Shown here: positions 1 to 7,529 of the stretch, piece by piece
Numbering within the stretch: the first letter of the stretch is position 1
Layout of the letters: each line of letters opens with the position of its first letter
Origin: Candidatus Gastranaerophilales bacterium
Lineage (GTDB): Bacteria > Cyanobacteriota > Vampirovibrionia > Gastranaerophilales > JANQFW01
Reading direction: 5' to 3'
Assembly: GCA_028280605.1 (NCBI GenBank)
Contig: JANQLL010000038.1
Location: 1 to 36,404 of the forward strand
DNA: 36,404 nt
The notes under the pieces: generated by a model
Told to the model about the DNA's origin: nothing
The model's database searches: none
Seen by the model: only the letters and a program-made list of their open reading frames with translations
Position numbers and translations under genes: made by a program

Positions 1-91
1 CCAAAAAGCTTTCTGTCATCAACAAAGTATTGATGAATCAATTTAATTTACTTAAGTAATTTTTGTTATTAATACTTTGTTGAATGGAAAT
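1..91. repeat. 91-bp terminal direct repeat with palindromic core (left copy)
   Basis: This sequence is identical to the last 91 bases of the window (36314-36404). Inside it TCAACAAAGTATT (19-31) and its exact reverse complement (71-83) form the arms of a 65-bp imperfect palindrome, with an inner CTTAAG-centred palindrome near 51-56. The identity extends 18 bases to the left and 8 to the right of the palindrome. Either the window is a circular assembly whose ends overlap, or the ends sit in two copies of a dispersed palindromic element. Confidence 0.95.
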
Positions 92-259
92 TAGTATAAA
101 CAAGAGTAGAGGGATCATGCAACATAAGTAAAGTATAGAAATAAAAGGTCTCTCGGTTTAAAATAATGTTGAAAAAGTGCATTAATAATAAACGAGAGGT
201 TATGTATAATTTTAGCAGAATAGAACAGGCTTTTACAAAAAGAAAAAACAAAAAAATAG

Positions 260-436
260 GCAGAAAAGAATATATTTTTCTTCTTTTTACCTCCTTATAG
301 TCCTCAGTTAAATCTAATAGAGGCTAGGTTTAAAAATTTAAAGCATCACTACACTCGCAAAAGGCACTTTAATAATCGTGATGAGTTAGAATCCAATGTT
401 AATAATGAAATACTTAAAATGTGTCAAAATGCCTAA
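260..436 (+). pseudogene. IS630-family transposase, C-terminal remnant
   Basis: The frame ending at the TAA at 434-436 translates to a C-terminal piece with LPPYSPQLNLIEARFKNLK, the signature around the last catalytic Glu of the DDE domain in IS630/Tc1-type transposases, followed by about 35 residues typical of the family's tail. A stop at 257-259 closes the frame, and the first two catalytic Asp residues are missing. A neighbouring frame reads plausibly up to the T-rich run near 275-288, so a frameshift there is possible. The inverted pair CTCTCG.TTTA / TAAACGAGAG (about 147-199) lies just upstream. What I see is the motif; that this is a dead insertion sequence is inferred. Confidence 0.72.
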
Positions 437-488
437 GAATTTTTTGTTACAAAAAAAATAATTATTCTAATAGTTAAAAAAATAATTA

Positions 489-517
489 TTGATAGTGAAC
501 ATATAAACGTGTTATAA
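489..517 (+). promoter_or_regulatory. Predicted sigma-70 promoter of the VOC gene
   Basis: TTGATA (489-494), a 17-base spacer and TTATAA (512-517) lie 36 bases upstream of the ATG at 554. The match is by eye only. Confidence 0.45.
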
Positions 518-553
518 AAAACTTTAGTTTAGCTAAATTTGGAGGAATCAAAT

Positions 554-1090
554 ATGACTACATTATCAGTGGAAAATGTTTTTAAACCTATAGCAGAAAG
601 AGCATTTAATAGCACTAAACCTCTTGTGTCAGGGGTTGACCATGTTGGGGTTTGTGTACATTCTTGTGTTACAGATGAAGATATAAATACTGCATTCAAT
701 TTTTACAACCTGATAGGATTCAATCCTGTTATGGATAAAGTCCTTGAAGATGACAAGTGTAAAACATCTGTGATGATGATTAGAGTTGGTGAAACCACTT
801 TTGAGCTGTACAAACAAGACAGCAAAACAGCAAATAATAATGCTAATGCAGCTGATATATGCTGCCCGGGCACTTTAAATCATTTTTCATTTAAAGTTGA
901 TGATGTAAACTATGCTCATAAAAAGGTTGTAGAATTTATTAATAATAAAGAAATGAATCCTGGTAATAAAATTCACATCCTTGAAGGTACTACAGAACCA
1001 AACTATCTACCATTCTGGGAACGCGGGGTTAATTACTTTACTGTACAAGGTGCGTTCGGAGAAAGAATCGAGTTCTTACAACGTCGTTAA
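554..1090 (+). CDS. VOC (glyoxalase/bleomycin resistance) fold protein
   Basis: A protein of about 178 residues in the vicinal oxygen chelate superfamily, whose members include glyoxalase I, methylmalonyl-CoA epimerase and ring-cleaving dioxygenases. The two beta-alpha-beta-beta-beta modules are visible. The first starts at DHVGVCVHS and ends near TTFELYKQD; the second starts at NHFSFKVDD and ends at RIEFLQRR. The His and Glu residues at these edges are the expected metal ligands. The start at 554 is preferred because GGAGG (541-545) stands 8 bases before it; an earlier TTG at 539 would place the ribosome site inside the gene. It is monocistronic and convergent with dxr. The substrate cannot be read from the sequence. 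Confidence 0.85.
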   Translation: MTTLSVENVFKPIAERAFNSTKPLVSGVDHVGVCVHSCVTDEDINTAFNFYNLIGFNPVMDKVLEDDKCKTSVMMIRVGETTFELYKQDSKTANNNANAADICCPGTLNHFSFKVDDVNYAHKKVVEFINNKEMNPGNKIHILEGTTEPNYLPFWERGVNYFTVQGAFGERIEFLQRR

Positions 1091-1127
1091 TTTTGTCAAA
1101 AAGAAAAATTTAATCTACAAGAAGTTT

Positions 1128-1151
1128 AAAGGGGGATTTTTATCTCCCTTT
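1128..1151. terminator. Bidirectional terminator between the VOC gene and dxr
   Basis: AAAGGGGGAT (1128-1137) pairs with ATCTCCCTTT (1142-1151), with one G-T pair and a four-T loop, between two convergent genes. A- and T-rich flanks would serve both directions. Confidence 0.75.
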
Positions 1152-1163
1152 TCTCAAGAAAAA

Positions 1164-2315
1164 CTACTTCCTTATTAAGCTTTGGGCAAAACCTCTCCCC
1201 CATTTGTCTGCAGTAATTATATCATTTAAATCTGTTGCAGACACTGAGTTATGCTTATTTAAGCCTTCTTCTACAATTCTGGGGATATCTGTTAACTTAA
1301 TTTGATTATTTAAAAATTCGTTGACTGCTATTTCATTAAGCGCATTTAGAACCGTAGGATAAGTTTGGCCACTTTGGCCGGCTTGATAAGCAAGCTTAAG
1401 GCAAGGAAATTTATTTAAATCAGGATCCTCAAAGTCAAGACGTGATACCTGCGTAAGGTTTAACGTTTCTGACTCAAGCCCTTTGCATCTTTGTGGGTAA
1501 GTTAAAGCATATTGTATAGGGATATGCATACTTGGAATACCCATTTGAGCTATTACACTACCGTCTAAAAACTCTACCGCACTATGAATTATACTTTGCG
1601 GATGGATAACAACATTTATATCTTTATAATCTATATTGAACAGCCAATGAGCTTCTATAACTTCGAGTCCTTTATTCATCAATGTAGCGGAGTCTATAGT
1701 TATTTTGCTGCCCATTGACCATCTTGGATGTGCTAAAGCTTGCTCTACTGTTGCATATTGCATGTCTTTAAGAGTTTTTGTTCTAAATGGTCCGCCTGAA
1801 CCGGTTATAATAAGTTTTTTTATAAAATTTTTGTCTTTATTGCTTATACATTGGTATATCGCAGAATGCTCACTATCTACGGGTATTATATTAATATTTT
1901 TTTCTTTGGCCAGGTTCATAACAAGGCTACCGGCTGATACCAGTGTTTCTTTATTGGCCAGAGCAACGTCTATATTATTATTGATTGCTGCAATTGTCGG
2001 ATAAAGTCCTGCGGTACCACTTACTGCTATTAAAACAATATTGTTTTGCCTGTTACCGGCTATTTGCTCCAGTCCATCTCCGCCAAAAAGTATTTCTAAT
2101 TTAGGAAATTCTTTTTTTAGTGCCAATACTGATTTTTCATCTCTTACTGAGACAACTTCAGGCTTGTGCTTTATAATTTGTTCTTTTAAAACTTCAATAT
2201 TAGCTCCGGCTGCTAGTCCGAATAAATTAAATCTATCTGACAAGTCTGTTATTACATTTAGGGCTTGTTTGCCTATTGAGCCTGTTGAGCCTAAAATTGA
2301 AACGGTTTTCCTCAT
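1164..2315 (-). CDS. dxr: 1-deoxy-D-xylulose 5-phosphate reductoisomerase
   Basis: Converts 1-deoxy-D-xylulose 5-phosphate to 2-C-methyl-D-erythritol 4-phosphate with NADPH, the committed step of the MEP isoprenoid pathway in the cytosol. The 383-residue length is normal. Visible in order: the nucleotide-binding GSTGSIG near residue 10; ANKETLVSAG near 120; the metal and substrate motif PVDSEHSAIYQC near 145; SGGPFR; HPRWSMGSKITIDSATLMNK; and HPQSIIHSAVEF. These cover the NADPH-binding, catalytic and linker parts, and the alpha-helical C-terminal domain is present. It is divergent from the MBL gene at 2422 and convergent with the VOC gene. The usual cyanobacterial or proteobacterial MEP neighbours are absent, so it appears to be transcribed alone. 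Confidence 0.98.
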   Translation of the reverse strand: MRKTVSILGSTGSIGKQALNVITDLSDRFNLFGLAAGANIEVLKEQIIKHKPEVVSVRDEKSVLALKKEFPKLEILFGGDGLEQIAGNRQNNIVLIAVSGTAGLYPTIAAINNNIDVALANKETLVSAGSLVMNLAKEKNINIIPVDSEHSAIYQCISNKDKNFIKKLIITGSGGPFRTKTLKDMQYATVEQALAHPRWSMGSKITIDSATLMNKGLEVIEAHWLFNIDYKDINVVIHPQSIIHSAVEFLDGSVIAQMGIPSMHIPIQYALTYPQRCKGLESETLNLTQVSRLDFEDPDLNKFPCLKLAYQAGQSGQTYPTVLNALNEIAVNEFLNNQIKLTDIPRIVEEGLNKHNSVSATDLNDIITADKWGRGFAQSLIRK

Positions 2316-2421
2316 ACCTTTACTTCTTTATTCACTGATTTTATACTAGTATTATACTTAATAGAATAATTCAAAATTTTTTATTATACAAATCTAAAAA
2401 AATATATGTTGGAGAATATGA

Positions 2422-3060
2422 ATGATAGTAGAAACCATAGTAGTAAACCATTTTCAGGTAAATAATTATCTTGTAATATGTGAAAAAACAAAAGAAGCTG
2501 CACTAATAGACGCAGGTGGTGAGATAAATAAAGTTATGCAAGTCGCAAAAAAACATAACGCCAATATTAAATACGTATTGAATACCCACGGGCATGTTGA
2601 CCACGTGGCAGGAATATATGATTTAAAAGAAAAAACAGGGGCAAAAGTGTTTTTACATAAGGATGATGAGTTTTTGTTAGGTTATTATCAAAATCACGCT
2701 GAAATATATGGTTTTCAAAAGGAAAAAGTCCCGACTGTTGATGAATTTATTAAAGAAGACGGATTTGAGATAAAAGTTGGAGAACTAGTCGTTAAAACTA
2801 TTCATACGCCGGGTCACTCAAAAGGTTCTGTGTGCTATCTTGTTGATAATAAAATGTTTGCAGGTGACACTTTATTTTGTGAATCTGTTGGAAGAACTGA
2901 CTTGCCCAGCGGATCTTATGAAGAGCTGAAAGCGTCAATAGAAAATAAGTTGTTTATTCTATCTGACGATATTAAAGTTTATCCAGGACATGGTGCAAGT
3001 ACTTCAATAGGTCACGAAAAAAAATATAATCCATTCTTTGGTAAATCAGGATTGATGTAA
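2422..3060 (+). CDS. MBL-fold metallohydrolase, GloB/YcbL type
   Basis: A 212-residue metallo-beta-lactamase-fold enzyme resembling short glyoxalase II-like hydrolases that cleave thioesters such as S-acylglutathione. The metal motif THGHVDH is near residue 56. Further ligands follow at HTPGHSKGS (near 132), FAGDTLF (near 152) and VYPGHG (near 193). The substrate-binding C-terminal domain of true glyoxalase II is missing, as in the YcbL group. GGAG (2411-2414) precedes the ATG at 2422 by 7 bases; the ATG at 2418 is out of frame. It is followed 71 bases later by trpF on the same strand. The substrate is unknown; a thioesterase-type detoxification role is inferred from the family. Confidence 0.88.
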   Translation: MIVETIVVNHFQVNNYLVICEKTKEAALIDAGGEINKVMQVAKKHNANIKYVLNTHGHVDHVAGIYDLKEKTGAKVFLHKDDEFLLGYYQNHAEIYGFQKEKVPTVDEFIKEDGFEIKVGELVVKTIHTPGHSKGSVCYLVDNKMFAGDTLFCESVGRTDLPSGSYEELKASIENKLFILSDDIKVYPGHGASTSIGHEKKYNPFFGKSGLM

Positions 3061-3131
3061 TTAGTGAACAATATCTGCTAACTCAAAAATACTTTTCAGA
3101 ACTCTAAAAAGGGTAATATGAGACTAAAACG

Positions 3132-3764
3132 ATGAGCAATATAAAAGTAAAAATATGTGGAATTACAAATATAAATGACGCTAAAAAAGCTGTTGAGCTT
3201 GGGGCATGGGCAGTGGGATTTATATTTGTACCGGATACCCCAAGGTATATAACACCAGAAAAAGCAAAAAATATTATACAAATCCTGCCGGATAATGTAT
3301 TAAAATTTGGTGTATTTATGGATAGCAGTACAAACGACGTGATCAATATTGCTAAATATACAGGATTATCAACAATACAACTACATGGTAAAGAGTCCGT
3401 GGAATATTGCAAACAAATAAAAGAAAACAATAAATTTTCTTTAGTCAAAGTATTTAGGGTAAAAGATAACCAAAATGTTGAACAAATAAGCCTGTACAAA
3501 GATGTTGCAGATTTTATTCTGCTTGACAGCTATACAAAAGGTCAGGTCGGGGGAACCGGAAAAACTTTTAATTGGGAATTAGCCCTAGAGTCAAAGAAAT
3601 TTGGCTTACCAATAATTCTTGCTGGAGGGCTAAACCCGAATAATATAAATAATGCTTACAATCAAGTTAAACCTTACGCTTTTGATGTGTCTAGCGGTGT
3701 AGAAAAGACAAAAGGCTTAAAAGATCACAATAAATTGGAAAGTATTTTATCTCAACCTATTTAG
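3132..3764 (+). CDS. trpF: Phosphoribosylanthranilate isomerase
   Basis: A TIM-barrel enzyme of tryptophan synthesis that isomerises N-(5-phosphoribosyl)anthranilate to CdRP. At 210 residues it is the normal length. KICGIT near residue 7 holds the catalytic Cys. QLHGKE follows near 80. LLDSYTKGQVGGTGKTFNW near 130-150 carries the catalytic Asp. The phosphate-binding loops are LAGGLNPNNI and FDVSSGVE near the end. No other trp gene is in the window, so the pathway is dispersed. Its last 8 bases overlap the stop end of the convergent gene at 3757. The ribosome site is weak. Confidence 0.97.
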   Translation: MSNIKVKICGITNINDAKKAVELGAWAVGFIFVPDTPRYITPEKAKNIIQILPDNVLKFGVFMDSSTNDVINIAKYTGLSTIQLHGKESVEYCKQIKENNKFSLVKVFRVKDNQNVEQISLYKDVADFILLDSYTKGQVGGTGKTFNWELALESKKFGLPIILAGGLNPNNINNAYNQVKPYAFDVSSGVEKTKGLKDHNKLESILSQPI

Positions 3765-4110
3765 ATTGAGAATTTAGCAATTCTTTGCGCTGTTCTATGA
3801 GGTCTTCCATGTATGTTATAGACTGTACACAGATCTTTTTTTGTAGCTTTTCAGGGGCATGTCTTACAAGTTCAACATAAATTCTGCAAACTTCATCAAA
3901 GTCGTACCATCTTCTGCGTCTTTGCTCAGAGTGAACCATTGATTCGATTTCTTTAGGCAACATATCTTTATACGGAGGTTTTTCTATAATTTCATTCATC
4001 AACCAAGTGGATACTTGTCTTTTTAATGGATCTTCTAATTCGCCTAAAAGGTTAATACATCTGGCGGTTATTTCGTTTTTGTCGTACCATCTTTTATACT
4101 TTTTTGTCAT
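3757..4110 (-). CDS. RWYD-repeat protein, unknown family, copy 1
   Basis: A 117-residue soluble, probably all-helical protein that I do not recognise. It begins KKYKRWYDKNEITARCINLL and has a second RWYD at about residue 67 (RRRRWYDFDEVCRIYVEL). Each RWYD is followed by an acidic position and a helix with leucines, so it looks like two units of one helical module. Between them stands LMNEIIEKPPYKDMLPKEI, shared almost word for word with the neighbour at 4200-4526. GGAGG lies about 6 bases upstream of the ATG. The pair on the same strand, 89 bases apart, is a tandem duplication. There is no signal peptide, membrane segment or Cys motif. The function is unknown. Confidence 0.9.
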   Translation of the reverse strand: MTKKYKRWYDKNEITARCINLLGELEDPLKRQVSTWLMNEIIEKPPYKDMLPKEIESMVHSEQRRRRWYDFDEVCRIYVELVRHAPEKLQKKICVQSITYMEDLIEQRKELLNSQSK

Positions 4111-4199
4111 AAAGAGCCTCCGTTAATTATTAATACTCTCTTAATAAAATAAGCTATTAAAAAAATTTTTTAATGAACATTAGCATTGTTTTAATATTA

Positions 4200-4526
4200 C
4201 TACTCTTTTAAGCCTTCCATATAAATTATAGCTTTTGTAGCTATGGTTGTTTGCTCAGCTTGCGGGCAAACTTTAAGTAATTCCATAAAAATTCTTATGG
4301 CTTCCTCTTCATCGTACCAACGATTTCTTCTTGTTTCAGAATTGGTGCATTCAAAAATATCTTTTGGTAACATTTTGCTAAAATGAGGTTGGCTAATTAC
4401 CTCATTCATTAAAAACGTTGCGGTTTTTCTTTGATCTCCATCAGAAAGTTTCTCTAGAAGTTCAACACACCTTGATGTTATTTTATTGTTATCGTACCAT
4501 CTTTTATATTCTGGTGGATTATTCAT
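4200..4526 (-). CDS. RWYD-repeat protein, unknown family, copy 2
   Basis: A 108-residue paralogue of the protein at 3757-4110. Shared landmarks in order: YKRWYD, an RC..LLEKLSD helix, TATFLMNEVISQP, MLPKDIFE, SE.RR.RWYD, RIFMELLKVCP, and IIYMEGL at the C-terminus. Both copies keep both RWYD motifs although the rest has diverged, which suggests these residues are functional. It is upstream of copy 1 on the same strand and could be cotranscribed with it. AGGA stands before the ATG, and the 190 bases upstream contain no other gene. The function is unknown; short helical proteins of this kind could be adaptors or regulators, but nothing in the sequence decides this. Confidence 0.9.
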   Translation of the reverse strand: MNNPPEYKRWYDNNKITSRCVELLEKLSDGDQRKTATFLMNEVISQPHFSKMLPKDIFECTNSETRRNRWYDEEEAIRIFMELLKVCPQAEQTTIATKAIIYMEGLKE

Positions 4527-4749
4527 TTTCTTAAGACATCCTCATCGACTCTTAACACAGTAAATAACATGATACACTTTTTTTTATGTAACGTAAAGAT
4601 AAATTTTTTATATTATTTATATTCTTACTTTAACCGGAGTATATTTATACAGGTTCAAAAGTAAATTTAAGATTACTTATTTCAGAGTATAGCCTAATTT
4701 ATTAGACTTAACGAGATTGAACAACCTAAAAAGTATTTTAGAGGTAATT

Positions 4750-4923
4750 ATGTATATTTTAGAAATAATTGCAAAAATATTAAAAAATAGGCGCAAATCT
4801 AAAAAGAAGGAGCAAGAAGCTCCTCCTGATTATTTTTGTGAACACTTGTATTTACCTATTGACAGTACAGCCGAGTATTTGGCATGTAACAAGTGCGGGC
4901 ATGTAATTAAGAATAAAAGATAA
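4750..4923 (+). CDS. Small zinc-ribbon-like protein, 57 residues
   Basis: The reading frame is open from a TTG at 4717, but the ATG at 4750 is preferred because GAGG (4741-4744) lies 5 bases upstream of it. The protein has a short hydrophobic start (YILEIIAKIL), a strongly basic stretch NRRKSKKK, and then a likely zinc site made of FCEHLY and ACNKCGH. The Cys/His spacing is C-x-H followed by about 15 residues and then C-x2-C-x-H. It could bind nucleic acid or membrane, but nothing shows which. It is convergent with the carbonic anhydrase gene, 15 bases away. Confidence 0.7.
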   Translation: MYILEIIAKILKNRRKSKKKEQEAPPDYFCEHLYLPIDSTAEYLACNKCGHVIKNKR

Positions 4924-4938
4924 GTTTTACTTATTAAT

Positions 4939-5517
4939 CTAGCCTAAAAATACAACTTCGCCAGTTTCAATATTATATTTTGCACCTGTAACGTTGATTG
5001 AATTATTTACAATAAGCTTATTAAGAATATTTTTTAATTCACTTGCACTAGTTGCTATCAAGTTATCCGTTGATTTAACAACAGATTTATCAACATCTTT
5101 ACCTTCTATTATTAAATTAGGATCAATTTTATCGACTAAAGTTTTTAAATATTCACTTAAGTTAGTGCCTTGCTGACTCATATTGGTTTCTACAGCAGCT
5201 TTTACAGCTCCACAATTTGTATGTCCCAATATTATAACTTGCTCAACTCCCAAATGCGCAGTTGCATATTCTATACTTGCAATAGCCTCATTAGTTAGAA
5301 CATTTCCGGCAAGGCGAATAACAAAAAGGTCGCCAATGCCTGCGTCAAAAATAATTTCAGGAGGTGTTCTGGAGTCTGAACAGGTTAATACTACTGCAAA
5401 CGGATTTTGTCCCTTTGATGTTTCTTTGCATCGATCTAAAGACTGATTAGGATTGATCGAAACACCTTTAATAAATCTTTCATTGCCTTTTTTTAACTTT
5501 TCTAATATATTTTCCAT
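4939..5517 (-). CDS. Beta-class carbonic anhydrase
   Basis: A zinc enzyme interconverting CO2 and bicarbonate in the cytosol. The 192-residue length is normal for the class. Zinc ligands are visible as Cys46 in TCSDSRTPPE, His99 and Cys102 in GHTNCGAV, with the Asp48-Arg50 dyad in the same first motif. AAGGAAAGG precedes the start. It is transcribed divergently from the broken SulP transporter at 5609. Carbonic anhydrases commonly pair with SulP or BicA-type bicarbonate carriers, so the two probably once formed a bicarbonate handling unit of which only the enzyme survives. Confidence 0.96.
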   Translation of the reverse strand: MENILEKLKKGNERFIKGVSINPNQSLDRCKETSKGQNPFAVVLTCSDSRTPPEIIFDAGIGDLFVIRLAGNVLTNEAIASIEYATAHLGVEQVIILGHTNCGAVKAAVETNMSQQGTNLSEYLKTLVDKIDPNLIIEGKDVDKSVVKSTDNLIATSASELKNILNKLIVNNSINVTGAKYNIETGEVVFLG

Positions 5518-5608
5518 TGTATACCTTTCCTTATTTTTAAATTTATACTCTACTCAAAAAAAATATATTTTTTAAGTTTATTATATATTAAAAAGGTTAA
5601 AGAGGGAG

Positions 5609-6211
5609 ATGTTAAAAGATATTAAAAAAAAATTTAAAAGGAGATAGCCTTGGAGGCTTGACTTCAGGAATTATTGCTATACCTTTGGCTCTTGCTTTTG
5701 GTCTGGCAAGTGGCATTGGAGAAATGGCTGACCTTTATGGTGCTATTATAGTTTGTTTTTTAGCAGCATTATTTGGAGGTGCAAAAACACAAATATCTGG
5801 TCCTACAGTGCCAATGACAATTATTGTTACAGCTGCAATGGCAACATTAGCAGCACAAGGCATTGTTCATCCCAACTATAACTTGCTGGTATTTTCCAAG
5901 TAACACTGGGCTTTAGTAAAGTTGCCCGCACTGTAAAATATGAGCCTTACCCTATTATTTCAGGATTTATGAATGGTATTGGTGTAATCATCATTATTAT
6001 TCAAGCAAATGCGATTTTGGGCTCTAAGGTAATCGGATCCCCTTTAAAAACCCTTATGAACTTTGGTGATACCCTTGCTAATTTTAATTTACACAGTTTT
6101 ATTATAGGTGCTATAACTTTAGCAATAGTCTTTTTAACGCCTTCTGCAGTTAACAGAAAAGTACCTTCTTCTTTATTTTTGTACGATATTAAGCGTTCAG
6201 CTTGGATTTAA
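5609..6211 (+). pseudogene. SulP-family anion/bicarbonate transporter, decayed
   Basis: GAGGGAG and an ATG (5609) begin a SulP N-terminus that is broken. After MLKDIKKK the frame slips in a run of nine A (5624-5632) and hits a stop; removing one A restores NLKGDSLGGLTSGIIAIP. That frame continues through transmembrane helices (LALAFGLASGIG, GGAKTQISGPT) to about 5890. There a second shift, of one missing base, is needed to reach IFQVTLGFSKVARTVKYEPY and GFMNGIGVIII. After VPSSL (near 6175) similarity stops and the frame ends at 6211, about a third of the usual 550 residues. The STAS domain is absent. The two shifts plus the truncation argue for real decay rather than a single sequencing error. 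Confidence 0.82.
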
Positions 6212-6302
6212 CAAAATACCTTACAAAATATTTCTCGATCAAAAAGAATTAAGTTTTTCTCTAAAGATTTTTAAATTTTAAAAATAAAAAACTATACAAA
6301 AA

Positions 6303-6331
6303 TACTACTCAAAACTTAAAGAAGAGTAGTA
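6303..6331. terminator. Bidirectional terminator-like hairpin
   Basis: TACTACTC (6303-6310) pairs with GAGTAGTA (6324-6331) around a 13-base loop. CTTTTT follows on the plus strand and an A-rich run precedes, between the SulP remnant and the convergent ArgZ-like gene. Confidence 0.6.
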
Positions 6332-6362
6332 CTTTTTATTGAAATATTCTAGCTTTATGTCT

Positions 6363-7160
6363 TCATATCTTCAGCGTTAAACATTTAGCAGACCCACCGG
6401 CTTTTAAATACTCACTAAAATCTATTTCGTAAGTATCAAAGCCTTTTTCTTTTAAAACTTCTTTTAGCCTGTCTGTAGTATGGTTCATTATAATAGAGTT
6501 ATCTATATTAATCGCATTACAGCAAAATTTAACAGCTTCTTCTTCCTGTGCCATAATTCTTTTTTCTTCAGGAAAATTTTCTTCTATAACTTTATTGGCA
6601 TAATCGTCAAAAGCAGCCGGATAATAAAGCAAATAGCCCTTTTTTAGCGGACAAAAACAAGTGTCAAGGTGATAAAATCTTTGATCCGCCAGCTCTAAAG
6701 ACAAAACTTTTATATTAAATAATTTAGAAATGAAAAAATGCGCTTCTATGTCGCTTCTGGGTATATAGCCAGAATATAGCACATTACCAGAAAATAAGGC
6801 ATCTCCAGCCCCTTCAAAACTCATGTCTTCCGGCATATATTCAACTTGATAGCCCTGTTGTTCAAACCATTGCGTATAATATTTTTCTTCAGGCTGTCTT
6901 TCTTTGTGTCTAAACTTACTAATTAATGCTGTATTTTTATACATTAATGCCGCATTTGCAGTAAATACAATGTCAGGTAAACCCTTTACCGGCTCCATTG
7001 TTAAAACTTCAGCGCCGAGCTTTTCGATTAAATCTTTGAGTTTATTCCAGTTTGTTACAGATTTGTTTTCAGATGTCTCTGTTCCAACCTTCATCCAAGG
7101 ATTTATTTCATATTCCACCCCGTAAAACTCAGGTGGACACATAAATATTTTTTCTTTCAT
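6363..7160 (-). CDS. Amidinotransferase-fold arginine-modifying hydrolase (ArgZ/DDAH-like)
   Basis: A 265-residue enzyme of the five-bladed guanidino-group-modifying superfamily. The pattern matches the catalytic domain of cyanobacterial ArgZ/AgrE, which hydrolyses arginine to ornithine, ammonia and CO2. Landmarks: INPWM near residue 20; LPDIVFTANA near 62-71; FEGAGDALF near 114 (acidic residues that hold the guanidine); FYHLDTCFCPL near 161 (catalytic His); and the C-terminal AGGSAKCLTL with the nucleophilic Cys. The Asn in FTAN is the position reported to matter for dihydrolase rather than deiminase chemistry. The ornithine cyclodeaminase half of full-length AgrE is not attached; a matching small domain is encoded 23 bases upstream at 7184-7420. 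A dimethylarginine or arginine deiminase activity is the alternative. Confidence 0.85.
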   Translation of the reverse strand: MKEKIFMCPPEFYGVEYEINPWMKVGTETSENKSVTNWNKLKDLIEKLGAEVLTMEPVKGLPDIVFTANAALMYKNTALISKFRHKERQPEEKYYTQWFEQQGYQVEYMPEDMSFEGAGDALFSGNVLYSGYIPRSDIEAHFFISKLFNIKVLSLELADQRFYHLDTCFCPLKKGYLLYYPAAFDDYANKVIEENFPEEKRIMAQEEEAVKFCCNAINIDNSIIMNHTTDRLKEVLKEKGFDTYEIDFSEYLKAGGSAKCLTLKI

Positions 7161-7183
7161 AATGATTCTTTCAAATTAGTATT

Positions 7184-7420
7184 TTATTTTATAACCGTAA
7201 TACCTTGTTTTTTAAGCTTTTCCAGCAATGCATCCATAATTTCCCGGTTTTCTGCTGTTATATTTATTCTTGCACTGGATGCTTCTTCTTTCTTTTTGCC
7301 AATACTTACTTCGTTGGTATCGTGTGTTGCACCGCTTTCAGTGATAATATCCAAAACTTTAGCCAGCGTAAGAGAGTCAATAATGTGACCTTTAACCTCT
7401 ACTGTACAGGTTATACTCAT
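7184..7420 (-). CDS. Stand-alone LOR/SDH-type N-domain protein
   Basis: A 78-residue protein starting MSITCTVEVKGHIIDSLTL. The pattern GHIIDS, a helix, G at about 30, EVSIGKKKEE.SSA and a closing beta-alpha unit resembles the LOR/SDH bifunctional enzyme conserved region (Saccharop_dh_N). In cyanobacterial AgrE that region lies between the arginine dihydrolase and ornithine cyclodeaminase domains. Here it is encoded alone, directly upstream of the ArgZ-like gene on the same strand. An ATG at 7435 opens the frame, but GGGGA lies in the right place for the ATG at 7420. It may bind a ligand or the neighbouring enzyme. The family assignment is by motif memory and the role is inferred. Confidence 0.65.
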   Translation of the reverse strand: MSITCTVEVKGHIIDSLTLAKVLDIITESGATHDTNEVSIGKKKEEASSARINITAENREIMDALLEKLKKQGITVIK

Positions 7421-7529
7421 AAAAAAATTCCCCATAAAAAATTTTAAACAACATTTTTCTTATTCTTATAGATTTATTATAATATAATTCAAGTAAAATA
7501 GAAAAGTATAGGATAAAAAGGCAATTATT

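Noticed and set aside
69..251. 60-residue minus-strand frame
   Set aside because: It overlaps the terminal repeat and the spacer, has low complexity and no ribosome site.
5609..6211. SulP as an intact gene with sequencing errors only
   Set aside because: One slip lies in an A run and could be an error, but a second shift elsewhere and the loss of most of the gene are not explained by that.
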